Shown here: positions 55,331-62,667 of the stretch, one piece after another
How positions within the stretch are numbered: the first letter of the stretch is position 1
How the letters are laid out: every line of letters begins with the position of its first letter
Source of the DNA: Constantimarinum furrinae
Lineage (GTDB): Bacteria; Bacteroidota; Bacteroidia; Flavobacteriales; Flavobacteriaceae
Length of the DNA stretch: 64,000 nucleotides
Direction of reading: 5' to 3'
Assembly: GCF_014295415.1 (NCBI RefSeq)
Contig: NZ_CP052909.1
Span: forward strand, 2,666,001-2,730,000
Program-made: the position numbers and the translations under genes
The notes under the pieces: model-generated
What the model saw: only the letters and a program-made list of their open reading frames with translations
Database searches by the model: none
Told to the model about the DNA's origin: nothing

Positions 55331-56098
55331 CTATAATTCGGGCAACTCTGCATATTCAAAAGGTTCACTTATTCCTTCCACATTTCCAAGGTATTCTTTA
55401 CCTCTTAGGCGGGTCACGGTATGCGCTCTAAGCTCATTTTCCGGAAATTCACGAATCAGTTCCTGAAGAAACGCTATATCGTGTTCACCTTCCGTGCCAT
55501 GTAACCAGACGTCTTCCTCCGCTTCCAAAAGAATAAAAGGCATTCTGGGGCCCTTCAACTTAGGGTTATTGTGAATTTTTGCCAGCAAGGAATTGCCGGT
55601 AGTGGTAACGATGGAAAACGAAACCAGAACACCTCCGGTTTCTTCGTCCTGCCATTCGCTCCATAATCCTGCCAAGGCCATTGGGTTACCATCTTTCCGA
55701 TACACAAAGAAAGGATAGGTATTCCCGTTAAAATGATGGTGTTCATAGAACCCGTCTACATACACAATACAGCGTATATTTTTTGCAGAGCTGCGAAAGG
55801 ACGGTTTTTCGAAGATGGTTTCCCCTCGGGCGTTCAGGGTATTGTTCCATATTTTTTTCAGATGCTCTCTATCTTTTACCCAGGAAGGAACCAGCCCCCA
55901 GGTGGCTACTTCGGGGAAATCGGGAGATCTGCCTGTATAAATAAGCATTTCGGGGTGACTAAAACCCGAAGCATGAAAAATAGGAAGATCGGTTAAGGGA
56001 ACGAGCTTTTCGGTGATCTCCTCAATGGCCTGTAGATCGTTATTTCTTCGTGCCCGGTTTAACTGAGCTTCCAAACTTGCTTTTATGTCGTAACACAT
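55331..56098 (-). CDS. SOS response-associated peptidase (YedK/HMCES)
   Basis: The 255-residue SRAP domain protein begins MCYDIKA; after Met removal Cys2 forms the thiazolidine crosslink with abasic sites in single-stranded DNA. The other conserved residues are visible: NARGETIFEKPSFR (Asn and Glu environment), VDGFYEHH (catalytic Glu) and GPRMPFIL. It is convergent with dinB, stops separated by 2 nt, so it is not in the same transcript but belongs to the same damage-response neighbourhood. Confidence 0.93.
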   Translation of the reverse strand: MCYDIKASLEAQLNRARRNNDLQAIEEITEKLVPLTDLPIFHASGFSHPEMLIYTGRSPDFPEVATWGLVPSWVKDREHLKKIWNNTLNARGETIFEKPSFRSSAKNIRCIVYVDGFYEHHHFNGNTYPFFVYRKDGNPMALAGLWSEWQDEETGGVLVSFSIVTTTGNSLLAKIHNNPKLKGPRMPFILLEAEEDVWLHGTEGEHDIAFLQELIREFPENELRAHTVTRLRGKEYLGNVEGISEPFEYAELPEL

Positions 56099-56205
56099 AT
56101 ATAAAAAGATTTGCTGCTAAATTTTCACACGCTGGAGGTAAATATAACAATTTATACAGGCATGATTAATAAGACCGCTGTCCGATAAACAGACACAATA
56201 TTTGC

Positions 56206-56213
56206 TATATTTG
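56206..56213 (+). promoter_or_regulatory. Minus-7 element for sdaA (TATATTTG)
   Basis: An exact TAnnTTTG match is 6 nt before the ATG at 56220, so the in-frame start at 56202 is excluded and the mRNA is probably leaderless. Confidence 0.55.
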
Positions 56214-56219
56214 ACACCT

Positions 56220-57644
56220 ATGGAAAGTATCAGTGTTTTCGACATGTTAAAGATAGGTGTAGGACCCTCAAGTTCTCACACATTAGGACCCTGGCGTGCC
56301 GCCGGCAGATGGATCGATTCGCTTAAAGAAAAGGGCCATTTTAATGAGATAGAGCATATTTCAGTAGACCTCTACGGTTCTCTGTCACTAACAGGAAGAG
56401 GCCATGCCACCGATGTTGCCGTAATGCTGGGACTGTCGGGCTTCGATCCCATTACGTTTCCCATAGAAGATATTGAAACTACGATCGACGCGATCACTTC
56501 AGAAAAAACACTGAAACTGAACAACGAACTGCCTGTACCCTTCGACCCCAAAACAGATATCGTATTTAACCGAAAATTCCTGGAGTTTCACCCCAACGGA
56601 ATTACCTTCAGAGCCACCTTAAAGGACGGATCTAAAAAAAGTGCTTCATATTATTCGATCGGCGGTGGATTTGTAGTTCAGAAAGAACGAAAAAGAGCCA
56701 AACAAAAACGGCAAAAATTTCAGCAATTTCCCTTTCCGGTAGAAAAAGCAACCGATCTGTTATTGCATTGCCACAATGAGGGGCTGTCCATAAGTGAGGT
56801 GGTGCTCGAAAATGAAAAATCCCTTCGATCTGAAGAGGAAATCGATAAGAAATTGAAAGAGATCTGGGACGTGATGTTGGATTCCATGTACGTGGGATGT
56901 CATACACAGGGGATCTTACCCGGCGGACTCAAAGTGCAACGACGCGCCTTTGAAACTCATAAGAATTTAATAGGAGAAGCGCAATACCGTAATCCTGTAG
57001 AATGGATCGAAGCTATTAGAAACACCGAAGTAAAATTCAGACAAATACTGAAATGGGTAAGCTGTTTTGCCCTGGCCGTCAATGAAGTGAATGCCTCATT
57101 AGGACGAGTAGTTACTGCGCCTACCAATGGTAGTGCCGGCGTTATTCCGGCAGTAATGATGTATTATATGGTGATAGAGAACCACGATGCCAATTTTGAC
57201 GACATTCGAAAATTCTTAATGGTTTCAGGAGTTGTGGGCAGCCTGTTTAAGAAAGGCGCCACCATATCTGCGGCCATGGGCGGCTGTCAGGCAGAAATTG
57301 GAGTTTCTTCGGCTATGGCGGCCGGAGCCCTTACCGAGCTTATGGGAGGAACTCCCGAACAAGTGCTTATGGCTAGCGAGATCGCCATGGAACATCATTT
57401 GGGCTTAACGTGTGATCCCATAGGTGGCCTCGTTCAAATACCGTGTATAGAACGAAATGCGATGGGGGCGATAAAAGCGATCAATGCTTGTGAAATGGCA
57501 CTCGACGGTGATCCCTCCCAGGCAAAAGTTCCACTGGACAAGGTCATTGAAACCATGTGGGATACCGCCAAGGATATGAATACCAAATACAAAGAGACCA
57601 GCGAAGGCGGACTGGCAATTATGGTAAATATGAGTGATTGCTAG
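56220..57644 (+). CDS. sdaA: L-serine ammonia-lyase (iron-sulfur dependent)
   Basis: The 474-residue single-chain enzyme deaminates L-serine to pyruvate and ammonia. It begins [25 protein letters not shown], the usual beta-domain start. The alpha domain holds [31 protein letters not shown] and [16 protein letters not shown], with three cysteines for the [4Fe-4S] cluster. Length agrees with the E. coli SdaA type. The start at 56220 is favoured by homology and the promoter. Mosaic locus H follows immediately. Confidence 0.95.
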   Translation: MESISVFDMLKIGVGPSSSHTLGPWRAAGRWIDSLKEKGHFNEIEHISVDLYGSLSLTGRGHATDVAVMLGLSGFDPITFPIEDIETTIDAITSEKTLKLNNELPVPFDPKTDIVFNRKFLEFHPNGITFRATLKDGSKKSASYYSIGGGFVVQKERKRAKQKRQKFQQFPFPVEKATDLLLHCHNEGLSISEVVLENEKSLRSEEEIDKKLKEIWDVMLDSMYVGCHTQGILPGGLKVQRRAFETHKNLIGEAQYRNPVEWIEAIRNTEVKFRQILKWVSCFALAVNEVNASLGRVVTAPTNGSAGVIPAVMMYYMVIENHDANFDDIRKFLMVSGVVGSLFKKGATISAAMGGCQAEIGVSSAMAAGALTELMGGTPEQVLMASEIAMEHHLGLTCDPIGGLVQIPCIERNAMGAIKAINACEMALDGDPSQAKVPLDKVIETMWDTAKDMNTKYKETSEGGLAIMVNMSDC

Positions 57645-57649
57645 GGAAT

Positions 57650-57822
57650 GTGGGGAGTTAGGAGTTAGGAGTCCGAAGTCCGAAGTCCGAAGTCAGGAGT
57701 CAGGAGTTAGGAGTTAGGATAAAATTCAATCTTCTTACTCACTATTCACAATTCACTATTCACTCTTCATTACTCATTACTAATTACTCATTACTCATTA
57801 CTAATTATTCATTATTCATTAC
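57650..57822. repeat. Mosaic short-tandem-repeat locus H (partly inverted)
   Basis: Here the GACTYCN-type heptads run in the opposite orientation (AGTCCGA, AGTCAGG, AGTTAGG units, 57660-57720), whereas the CATTACT heptads (57765-57822) keep the same orientation as in the other loci. The last heptads overlap the 3' end of the minus-strand SnoaL-like gene and supply its stop codon. Confidence 0.75.
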
Positions 57823-58273
57823 ACCCTGCCTTTCGTCGGGAATCAATGAGGTGTATGATCTTCCAGCCTTCAGATGTTTTTGCCAGCGTAAACGCATTTG
57901 CTCCACAATGACTAAATGTATCGTTGAACCAGAACTGGTAAGGTGTCCAGACATGAGCAAGATTGCCGTCTATTTGAACTGTATACCCCAACAAGCGTTC
58001 CTCCCATTGTTGATCTGCCGGACGATTGGCGATGGCATTCAGTAAGTTAGAGGCTTCCGAAGTAGTAACGCGCTCAACCCCTTCACCGTCGGTAAAAGCG
58101 GTTTGCATGATCAATTTATCGGCCATAACACTTTTCATTATCAAGGAATCTCCCTTGTGAAATCCGTCAAAGAATGTATCAACCACTTGTTGGGCATTCT
58201 TTTCAGTAAAAGAATCCTGCGACATTGCGCTTATAGTAAAAAACACTGCGAATAAAACCGGAATAAACTTCAT
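57812..58273 (-). CDS. Secreted SnoaL/NTF2-like protein
   Basis: The 153-residue protein has a Sec signal (ends SAMSQ) and an NTF2-like fold: QQVVDTFFDGFHKGDSLIMK, VTTSEASNLLNAI, HVWTPYQFWFND and TSEGWKIIHLIDSRR. It is likely a small binding or enzyme-like protein outside the cytoplasm; function unknown. Its C-terminal CNE plus stop is encoded inside the mosaic repeat, suggesting that the repeat replaced the original end. It is similar in kind to the protein at 36634 but not evidently a recent duplicate. Confidence 0.78.
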   Translation of the reverse strand: MKFIPVLFAVFFTISAMSQDSFTEKNAQQVVDTFFDGFHKGDSLIMKSVMADKLIMQTAFTDGEGVERVTTSEASNLLNAIANRPADQQWEERLLGYTVQIDGNLAHVWTPYQFWFNDTFSHCGANAFTLAKTSEGWKIIHLIDSRRKAGCNE

Positions 58274-58335
58274 AAGAGAATCGTTTAAGTGTGAACATCA
58301 AAATTAGTACTTTTACGCAACAATTTGTTACAACT

Positions 58336-59154
58336 ATGAGCGTAGCTAAAAAAGAATACAAGCGTATCACCACCAAAACCCTGGTGGATATGAAAAATAA
58401 AGGCGAGAAGATCTCAATGCTTACTGCCTACGACTATACCATGGCTAAAATTGTTGATGGTGCAGGGATTGATGTGATCCTCGTAGGGGATTCGGCTTCC
58501 AATGTCATGGCCGGTCATGAGACTACCCTTCCTATCACCCTCGATCAAATGATATATCACGCTGCCTCTGTAGTACGTGCCATAGAACGCAGTCTGGTTG
58601 TGGTCGATCTTCCCTTCGGAAGCTACCAAAGTGACCCAAAGGAGGCATTGCGGTCGGCCATTAGAATTATGAAAGAAAGCGGTGCTCATGCCGTAAAACT
58701 GGAAGGCGGAAAAGAGATCAAAGAATCGATAAAACGAATTCTAAATGCCGGAATACCGGTTATGGGACATTTAGGATTAACGCCACAATCCATCTATAAA
58801 TTTGGCACCTATACGGTAAGGGCTAAGGAAGAAGAGGAAGCACAGAAATTAAAGGACGATGCCTTGTTGCTTGAGCGGGCGGGCTGTTTTGCCATTGTGC
58901 TCGAAAAAGTTCCTGCCAAACTTGCCAAAGAAGTAGCCGAAAGCCTAACGATCCCCATTATTGGGATAGGTGCCGGTAATGGTGTTGATGGTCAGGTGCT
59001 CGTGACCCACGATATGATAGGAATGACCTACGAATTTAATCCGAGATTCTTAAGACGGTATCTGGATTTGTACACCGAGATGACTTCAGCCTTTAGCGAG
59101 TACAGCCGGGATGTAAAAAGTGGTGATTTTCCGAGCGATAAGGAGCAGTACTAA
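58336..59154 (+). CDS. panB: 3-methyl-2-oxobutanoate hydroxymethyltransferase
   Basis: The 272-residue TIM-barrel enzyme makes ketopantoate in pantothenate/CoA synthesis. Motifs: [40 protein letters not shown] and [12 protein letters not shown], and IPIIGIGAG at the C-terminal strand. The start at 58336 ([12 protein letters not shown]) fits homologues; a longer frame begins at 58291 but covers the likely promoter (near-consensus TACTTTTA around 58309). It is the only pantothenate gene in the window. Confidence 0.95.
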   Translation: MSVAKKEYKRITTKTLVDMKNKGEKISMLTAYDYTMAKIVDGAGIDVILVGDSASNVMAGHETTLPITLDQMIYHAASVVRAIERSLVVVDLPFGSYQSDPKEALRSAIRIMKESGAHAVKLEGGKEIKESIKRILNAGIPVMGHLGLTPQSIYKFGTYTVRAKEEEEAQKLKDDALLLERAGCFAIVLEKVPAKLAKEVAESLTIPIIGIGAGNGVDGQVLVTHDMIGMTYEFNPRFLRRYLDLYTEMTSAFSEYSRDVKSGDFPSDKEQY

Positions 59155-59290
59155 TTAGAGGGTCGGATTTGTAGTTCTAAGACAGTGGGAAATTCATCCA
59201 ACGATCCAAAACATCAATATTTCAACAATTCAACAATCCAATATACATAGCACTCCTAAAAACCTTCAGGTCCTTTTTGAAGACAATCAT

Positions 59291-59929
59291 TTGTTGATCG
59301 TTAACAAAAGACCCGGTGATATTGTACAGGGGGATAAGACCGGAGATACACCTCTTTCGGAAGTCGTAAAACAATATATTGCAGAAAAATACAACAAACC
59401 GGGTGCGGTATTTTTGGGAGTCGTACACAGATTAGACCGTCCTACCAGTGGGATCGTAGTTTTTGCCCGGACGTCCAAGGCTTTAAGCCGACTCAATAAG
59501 ATGTTTTCTGAACGGGAAACTGAAAAAACCTATTGGGCCATCGTCAAGAATGATCCGCCCAAACCTTCAGATCGTCTGGTACATTATCTGAAAAGAAATC
59601 CCAAGCAAAATAAATCCTACGCCCATAGCAATGAAGTTCCCGAAAGCAAGAAAGCGATCCTAAGTTATTCCGTAGCGAAAAAATTAGACCGATATACCTT
59701 ACTGGAGATCGATCTGGAAACGGGAAGACACCACCAGATACGTTCGCAACTTTCGGCCATTGGATGTCCTATAAAAGGGGATCTTAAATACGATTTTGAC
59801 CGTAGTAATAAAGACGGAAGCATTCATCTACATGCCAGAAAATTAAGTTTGATGCACCCCGTAAAGAAAGAACCGTTAACTGTAATTGCCCCTCCGCCAA
59901 AGGACGTGCTTTGGGACCTATGTGTTTAG
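59291..59929 (+). CDS. RluA-family pseudouridine synthase, 5' end uncertain
   Basis: The enzyme isomerises uridine in rRNA or tRNA. Seen are NKRPGDIVQG, the catalytic-Asp loop VVHRLDRPTSG and GRHHQIRSQL near the end. The coordinates given start at TTG 59291 (212 residues). The same frame is open upstream to 59159 and the segment from about 59258 (PKNLQVLFEDNHLLIVNK) looks like the homologous family N-terminus, so translation should start earlier. But no ATG, GTG or TTG lies there; only ATT (59228) or ATA (59243) could serve. The upstream bases contain CAACAATTC-like repeats. No PUA/S4 domain. It converges with the response regulator (12-nt overlap). Confidence 0.8.
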   Translation: MLIVNKRPGDIVQGDKTGDTPLSEVVKQYIAEKYNKPGAVFLGVVHRLDRPTSGIVVFARTSKALSRLNKMFSERETEKTYWAIVKNDPPKPSDRLVHYLKRNPKQNKSYAHSNEVPESKKAILSYSVAKKLDRYTLLEIDLETGRHHQIRSQLSAIGCPIKGDLKYDFDRSNKDGSIHLHARKLSLMHPVKKEPLTVIAPPPKDVLWDLCV

Positions 59930-60577
59930 TTTAATGATATCGTTTTTAAGCGCGTAGATCACAAGCCCCACCCGATTTTTGATGTTCAGTTTGTTAAAAA
60001 GATCCTGTCGGTAGCCGTCAATGGTCTTCGGACTCAGGTTCATAACCCCTGCGATCTCCTTATAAGTCATTTCACTACAGGCCAGTTGGAGGAAGGTGAG
60101 TTCATTCTCTTTAAATTCAATTTCCTTCTCCTTCTTTCCCGAACGAAGGGAATGCAATAAGGTTGCTGCGACCTTTTGTGAGTGATAATACCCCTTGTCG
60201 ATCACTTCATTGAGCGCCTCCTTCAGCATATCGGGATGAATATCTTTGAGTAAATACCCCTTGGCCCCGGCTTTCAGCATTTTTAAAATGGTAGTTTCAT
60301 CATCATCCATAGAAAGCGCAAGTACTTTGATTTCCGAATGGTTTTTTGAAAGCCATTTAGCAGTTTCGAACCCGTCCATAACGGGCATATTTATGTCTAA
60401 AAGAATAATTTTCGGAAGTTCCTCTTCCGCAATGAGCTTGGTTTGAAGATCGCGGCCGTTCTTTGCTTGAAATAATACTTTGAATCCTTCAAATGAATTA
60501 ACCAGCTTTTCTAATGAACCGGCAAAAAGTAAATGATCATCAACAATTACGATCGAATGTTCGGTATCACTATTCAT
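59918..60577 (-). CDS. NarL/LuxR-type response regulator
   Basis: The 219-residue protein has a receiver domain with phosphoacceptor Asp61 in ILLDINMPVMDG, acidic pair VDD, a conserved Lys in KAGAKGYLLKD, and a C-terminal LuxR helix-turn-helix (LQLACSEMTYKEIAGVMNL, TIDGYRQDL). Its start overlaps the end of the histidine kinase gene by 8 nt, so the two are translationally coupled partners. Targets are unknown. Confidence 0.93.
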   Translation of the reverse strand: MNSDTEHSIVIVDDHLLFAGSLEKLVNSFEGFKVLFQAKNGRDLQTKLIAEEELPKIILLDINMPVMDGFETAKWLSKNHSEIKVLALSMDDDETTILKMLKAGAKGYLLKDIHPDMLKEALNEVIDKGYYHSQKVAATLLHSLRSGKKEKEIEFKENELTFLQLACSEMTYKEIAGVMNLSPKTIDGYRQDLFNKLNIKNRVGLVIYALKNDIIKLNT

Positions 60578-61352
60578 TTCGATTTAGGGGATAAGTAAGT
60601 TTAAGTGTGGTTCCTTCACCTACGCTTGAAATCAGTTCAAACTCGGCCTCAAGCAATTCGGCACGACCCTTCATGGTTTGCATACCTGAGTTCCCTGTGT
60701 TCACTACGGTATCGAATCCTTCACCATCGTCCTGCATCGTGATTTCAAGCACATTTTTTCCGTAGTTTAAAAGTACAAATAAATTATTTGCCTTGGCATG
60801 TTTTATAACATTTGAAATGAACTCCTGAAGAATCCTGAAAATTATAATTTCATTAGCGCTGGAAATGGGCACTTGTTCCCCTTCTACCGATAGTTTAGCT
60901 TCTAGGAAATTGAGTCGGTTAAAGCGTTCCAGCTCAACCCGAAGCGATTCTACGAGTCCGTTTCTTTTTACAACATCGGTATTTAAGATTTTGGAAAGAT
61001 TACGGATCTCATTTACAGATTCGGTTACCAGTTCTTTGGTTTCAGTAATCTGCCCTTTTAATTCATTGGGAGCAGCACCTGTTAATAAGTTCAGTTGTAA
61101 GTTCGCCACAGACAAAAGTTGTCCTACATTGTCATGCAATTCCCATGCGATATTCTTTAGGGTTTGCTCCTGAATCTCGAGTTGCGCATTGGTAAGTTCG
61201 CGTTCAAACTTTTTTTCAGCCTCCAACCGATCCAATAAAAATTTGTTTTTTCTTTTCTGAAAGGCAATAAAAAAGATCACAACAAAACTTACCAGAATAA
61301 ATATAATAGTAACAAAATAAATAATTAATTGTACATCTTCTTTTCCGAGCAT
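60570..61352 (-). CDS. HisKA_3-type sensor histidine kinase
   Basis: The 260-residue kinase has one N-terminal transmembrane helix (about residues 9-31), a coiled coil, the HisKA_3 box IAWELHDNVGQLLS with phospho-His73, an N box-like EFISNVIKHAKA and the ATP-binding glycine segment DDGEGFD. It has no periplasmic sensor domain. Because the 7-TM gene immediately upstream overlaps it by 28 nt, that protein is the likely signal input. Cognate to the response regulator at 59918. Confidence 0.92.
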   Translation of the reverse strand: MLGKEDVQLIIYFVTIIFILVSFVVIFFIAFQKRKNKFLLDRLEAEKKFERELTNAQLEIQEQTLKNIAWELHDNVGQLLSVANLQLNLLTGAAPNELKGQITETKELVTESVNEIRNLSKILNTDVVKRNGLVESLRVELERFNRLNFLEAKLSVEGEQVPISSANEIIIFRILQEFISNVIKHAKANNLFVLLNYGKNVLEITMQDDGEGFDTVVNTGNSGMQTMKGRAELLEAEFELISSVGEGTTLKLTYPLNRNE

Positions 61353-62041
61353 ACTAGAAATCCAATAATAAATGTTAAATACATAAAGATATTCGCACCG
61401 AGAAGGATAGTTACCCTAAGGTTTACAAAAATACTATTTTCTTTACTGAAATACCTTGAAAATAAGTCTATTGGAGTCACACAAAGATAAAATATTAAAG
61501 CACCAATGGAGATATATAACGGTAAGAAGAATTTTAATTTGAGCATAATATCACTTCGAAGTAACTCAAAATAAAATAAAACAACGCTTAAAAACAATAG
61601 AATAGTGCCTAGAATCATTGTATAAGGAGAAAATGCTGTGAAATAAACATCTGTGAAAATAAAATATAAAATACTAGAAAAAATAAATCCTAAAGCCAAT
61701 ACTTGAAGAATTAGCCTGTGAATTTTGTTGATTATGAATGCCCTGAAATAATAAACGTAAAATGAAAAAATAAGGATTAAGAATATATTATAAAGCCAGT
61801 AATTGTCACTAAAGACGGACCCCTCGACAAAAGAAAAATATTTATATTCCGAAAAAAAGGCAATTGGCGCATATGCTCCAACTACTTCAACAATAAAGGT
61901 AATCCATAAAAATAAAACCAAATAGACATTCGGCCTTTTTGGTTTTACTTTCCATAAATAATATGATCCCGAAAGCGCAGTTACCAGCTCCAAGAGCGTG
62001 ATTGGTATAGCGTTCTTAATAAAGTCAACTAATTCCAACAT
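61325..62041 (-). CDS. Seven-transmembrane protein, probable sensor partner of the kinase
   Basis: The 238-residue protein starts at 62041 (MLELVDFIKNAIP), its ATG sharing one base with the TAA of the small gene upstream (TAATG). Seven hydrophobic helices can be counted, with short loops. No enzymatic motif or known sensor domain (7TM-DISM, MASE) is recognised with confidence. Overlap with both neighbours and the absence of a sensor in the kinase suggest it senses or relays a membrane signal. Confidence 0.75.
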   Translation of the reverse strand: MLELVDFIKNAIPITLLELVTALSGSYYLWKVKPKRPNVYLVLFLWITFIVEVVGAYAPIAFFSEYKYFSFVEGSVFSDNYWLYNIFLILIFSFYVYYFRAFIINKIHRLILQVLALGFIFSSILYFIFTDVYFTAFSPYTMILGTILLFLSVVLFYFELLRSDIMLKLKFFLPLYISIGALIFYLCVTPIDLFSRYFSKENSIFVNLRVTILLGANIFMYLTFIIGFLVCSEKKMYN

Positions 62042-62400
62042 TAGTAAACGTTTGGTGGCCAACCTCCAGTCCCAACATTAAATGGATCAATATCATAATT
62101 GTTTGGTGAATTGCTATCGCTTCCATTGGTAGCAGAGAGAAAGACAGTTGCCTTATTAGAATCATCTGCACTATAGGCCGCGAAATAAATCCGAACACCG
62201 GGATTATCTACTCCTAATTTCACCGATTCGTCCTTTACATAATCCAGAAATTCCTGTAGTTCGGCTACACTATAGACAAAATCACGGGTGTCTTCACTGC
62301 CAATTGCCTCGGCAATTGGGGTTGCTCGTGTACTTATCCATTTGGCGTGCATCACTTTGGCGGCGCTTACTGAAATACATTTTGTTGGTCTTTTAGCCAT
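62041..62400 (-). CDS. Small soluble protein at the head of the 7TM-kinase-regulator operon
   Basis: The 119-residue protein starts at 62400 (MAKRPTKCISVSAAKVM); a frame further upstream is open but adds nothing recognisable. It has no signal peptide. A helix-rich middle (DFVYSVAELQEFLDYVKDES) precedes a strand VRIYFAAYS and a Gly/Asn-rich tail (PFNVGTGGWPPNVY). No family is recognised. It is translationally coupled to the 7-TM gene, so it probably serves in the same signalling pathway. Confidence 0.68.
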   Translation of the reverse strand: MAKRPTKCISVSAAKVMHAKWISTRATPIAEAIGSEDTRDFVYSVAELQEFLDYVKDESVKLGVDNPGVRIYFAAYSADDSNKATVFLSATNGSDSNSPNNYDIDPFNVGTGGWPPNVY

Positions 62401-62667
62401 TTTGTTAAGTTTTTTGGTGTTTATATTTCTTAAAAATAGATAAAAACCTATTCTCAACTGCTATCATTCTTGAAAAACAGGAAAAATCCTGTTTCATTAA
62501 TCAACCTCTACCTCTTAACCCTTCCTCCGCATTATAAATCAAGTTCTCAAATCTGACTTTTAGAACAGGCAGCTGATTAAACTATAAGTAATACAGGTAA
62601 AATCCTCTTGAATAGTTCATTAACTCTCTGTAAATTAGCGGATAATTGATGCCCTAAAATTCTTCCA

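Noticed and set aside
27261-57822. CRISPR arrays in the tandem-repeat loci
   Set aside because: Repeat units are only 7-8 bp, contiguous without unique spacers, and no cas gene is nearby.
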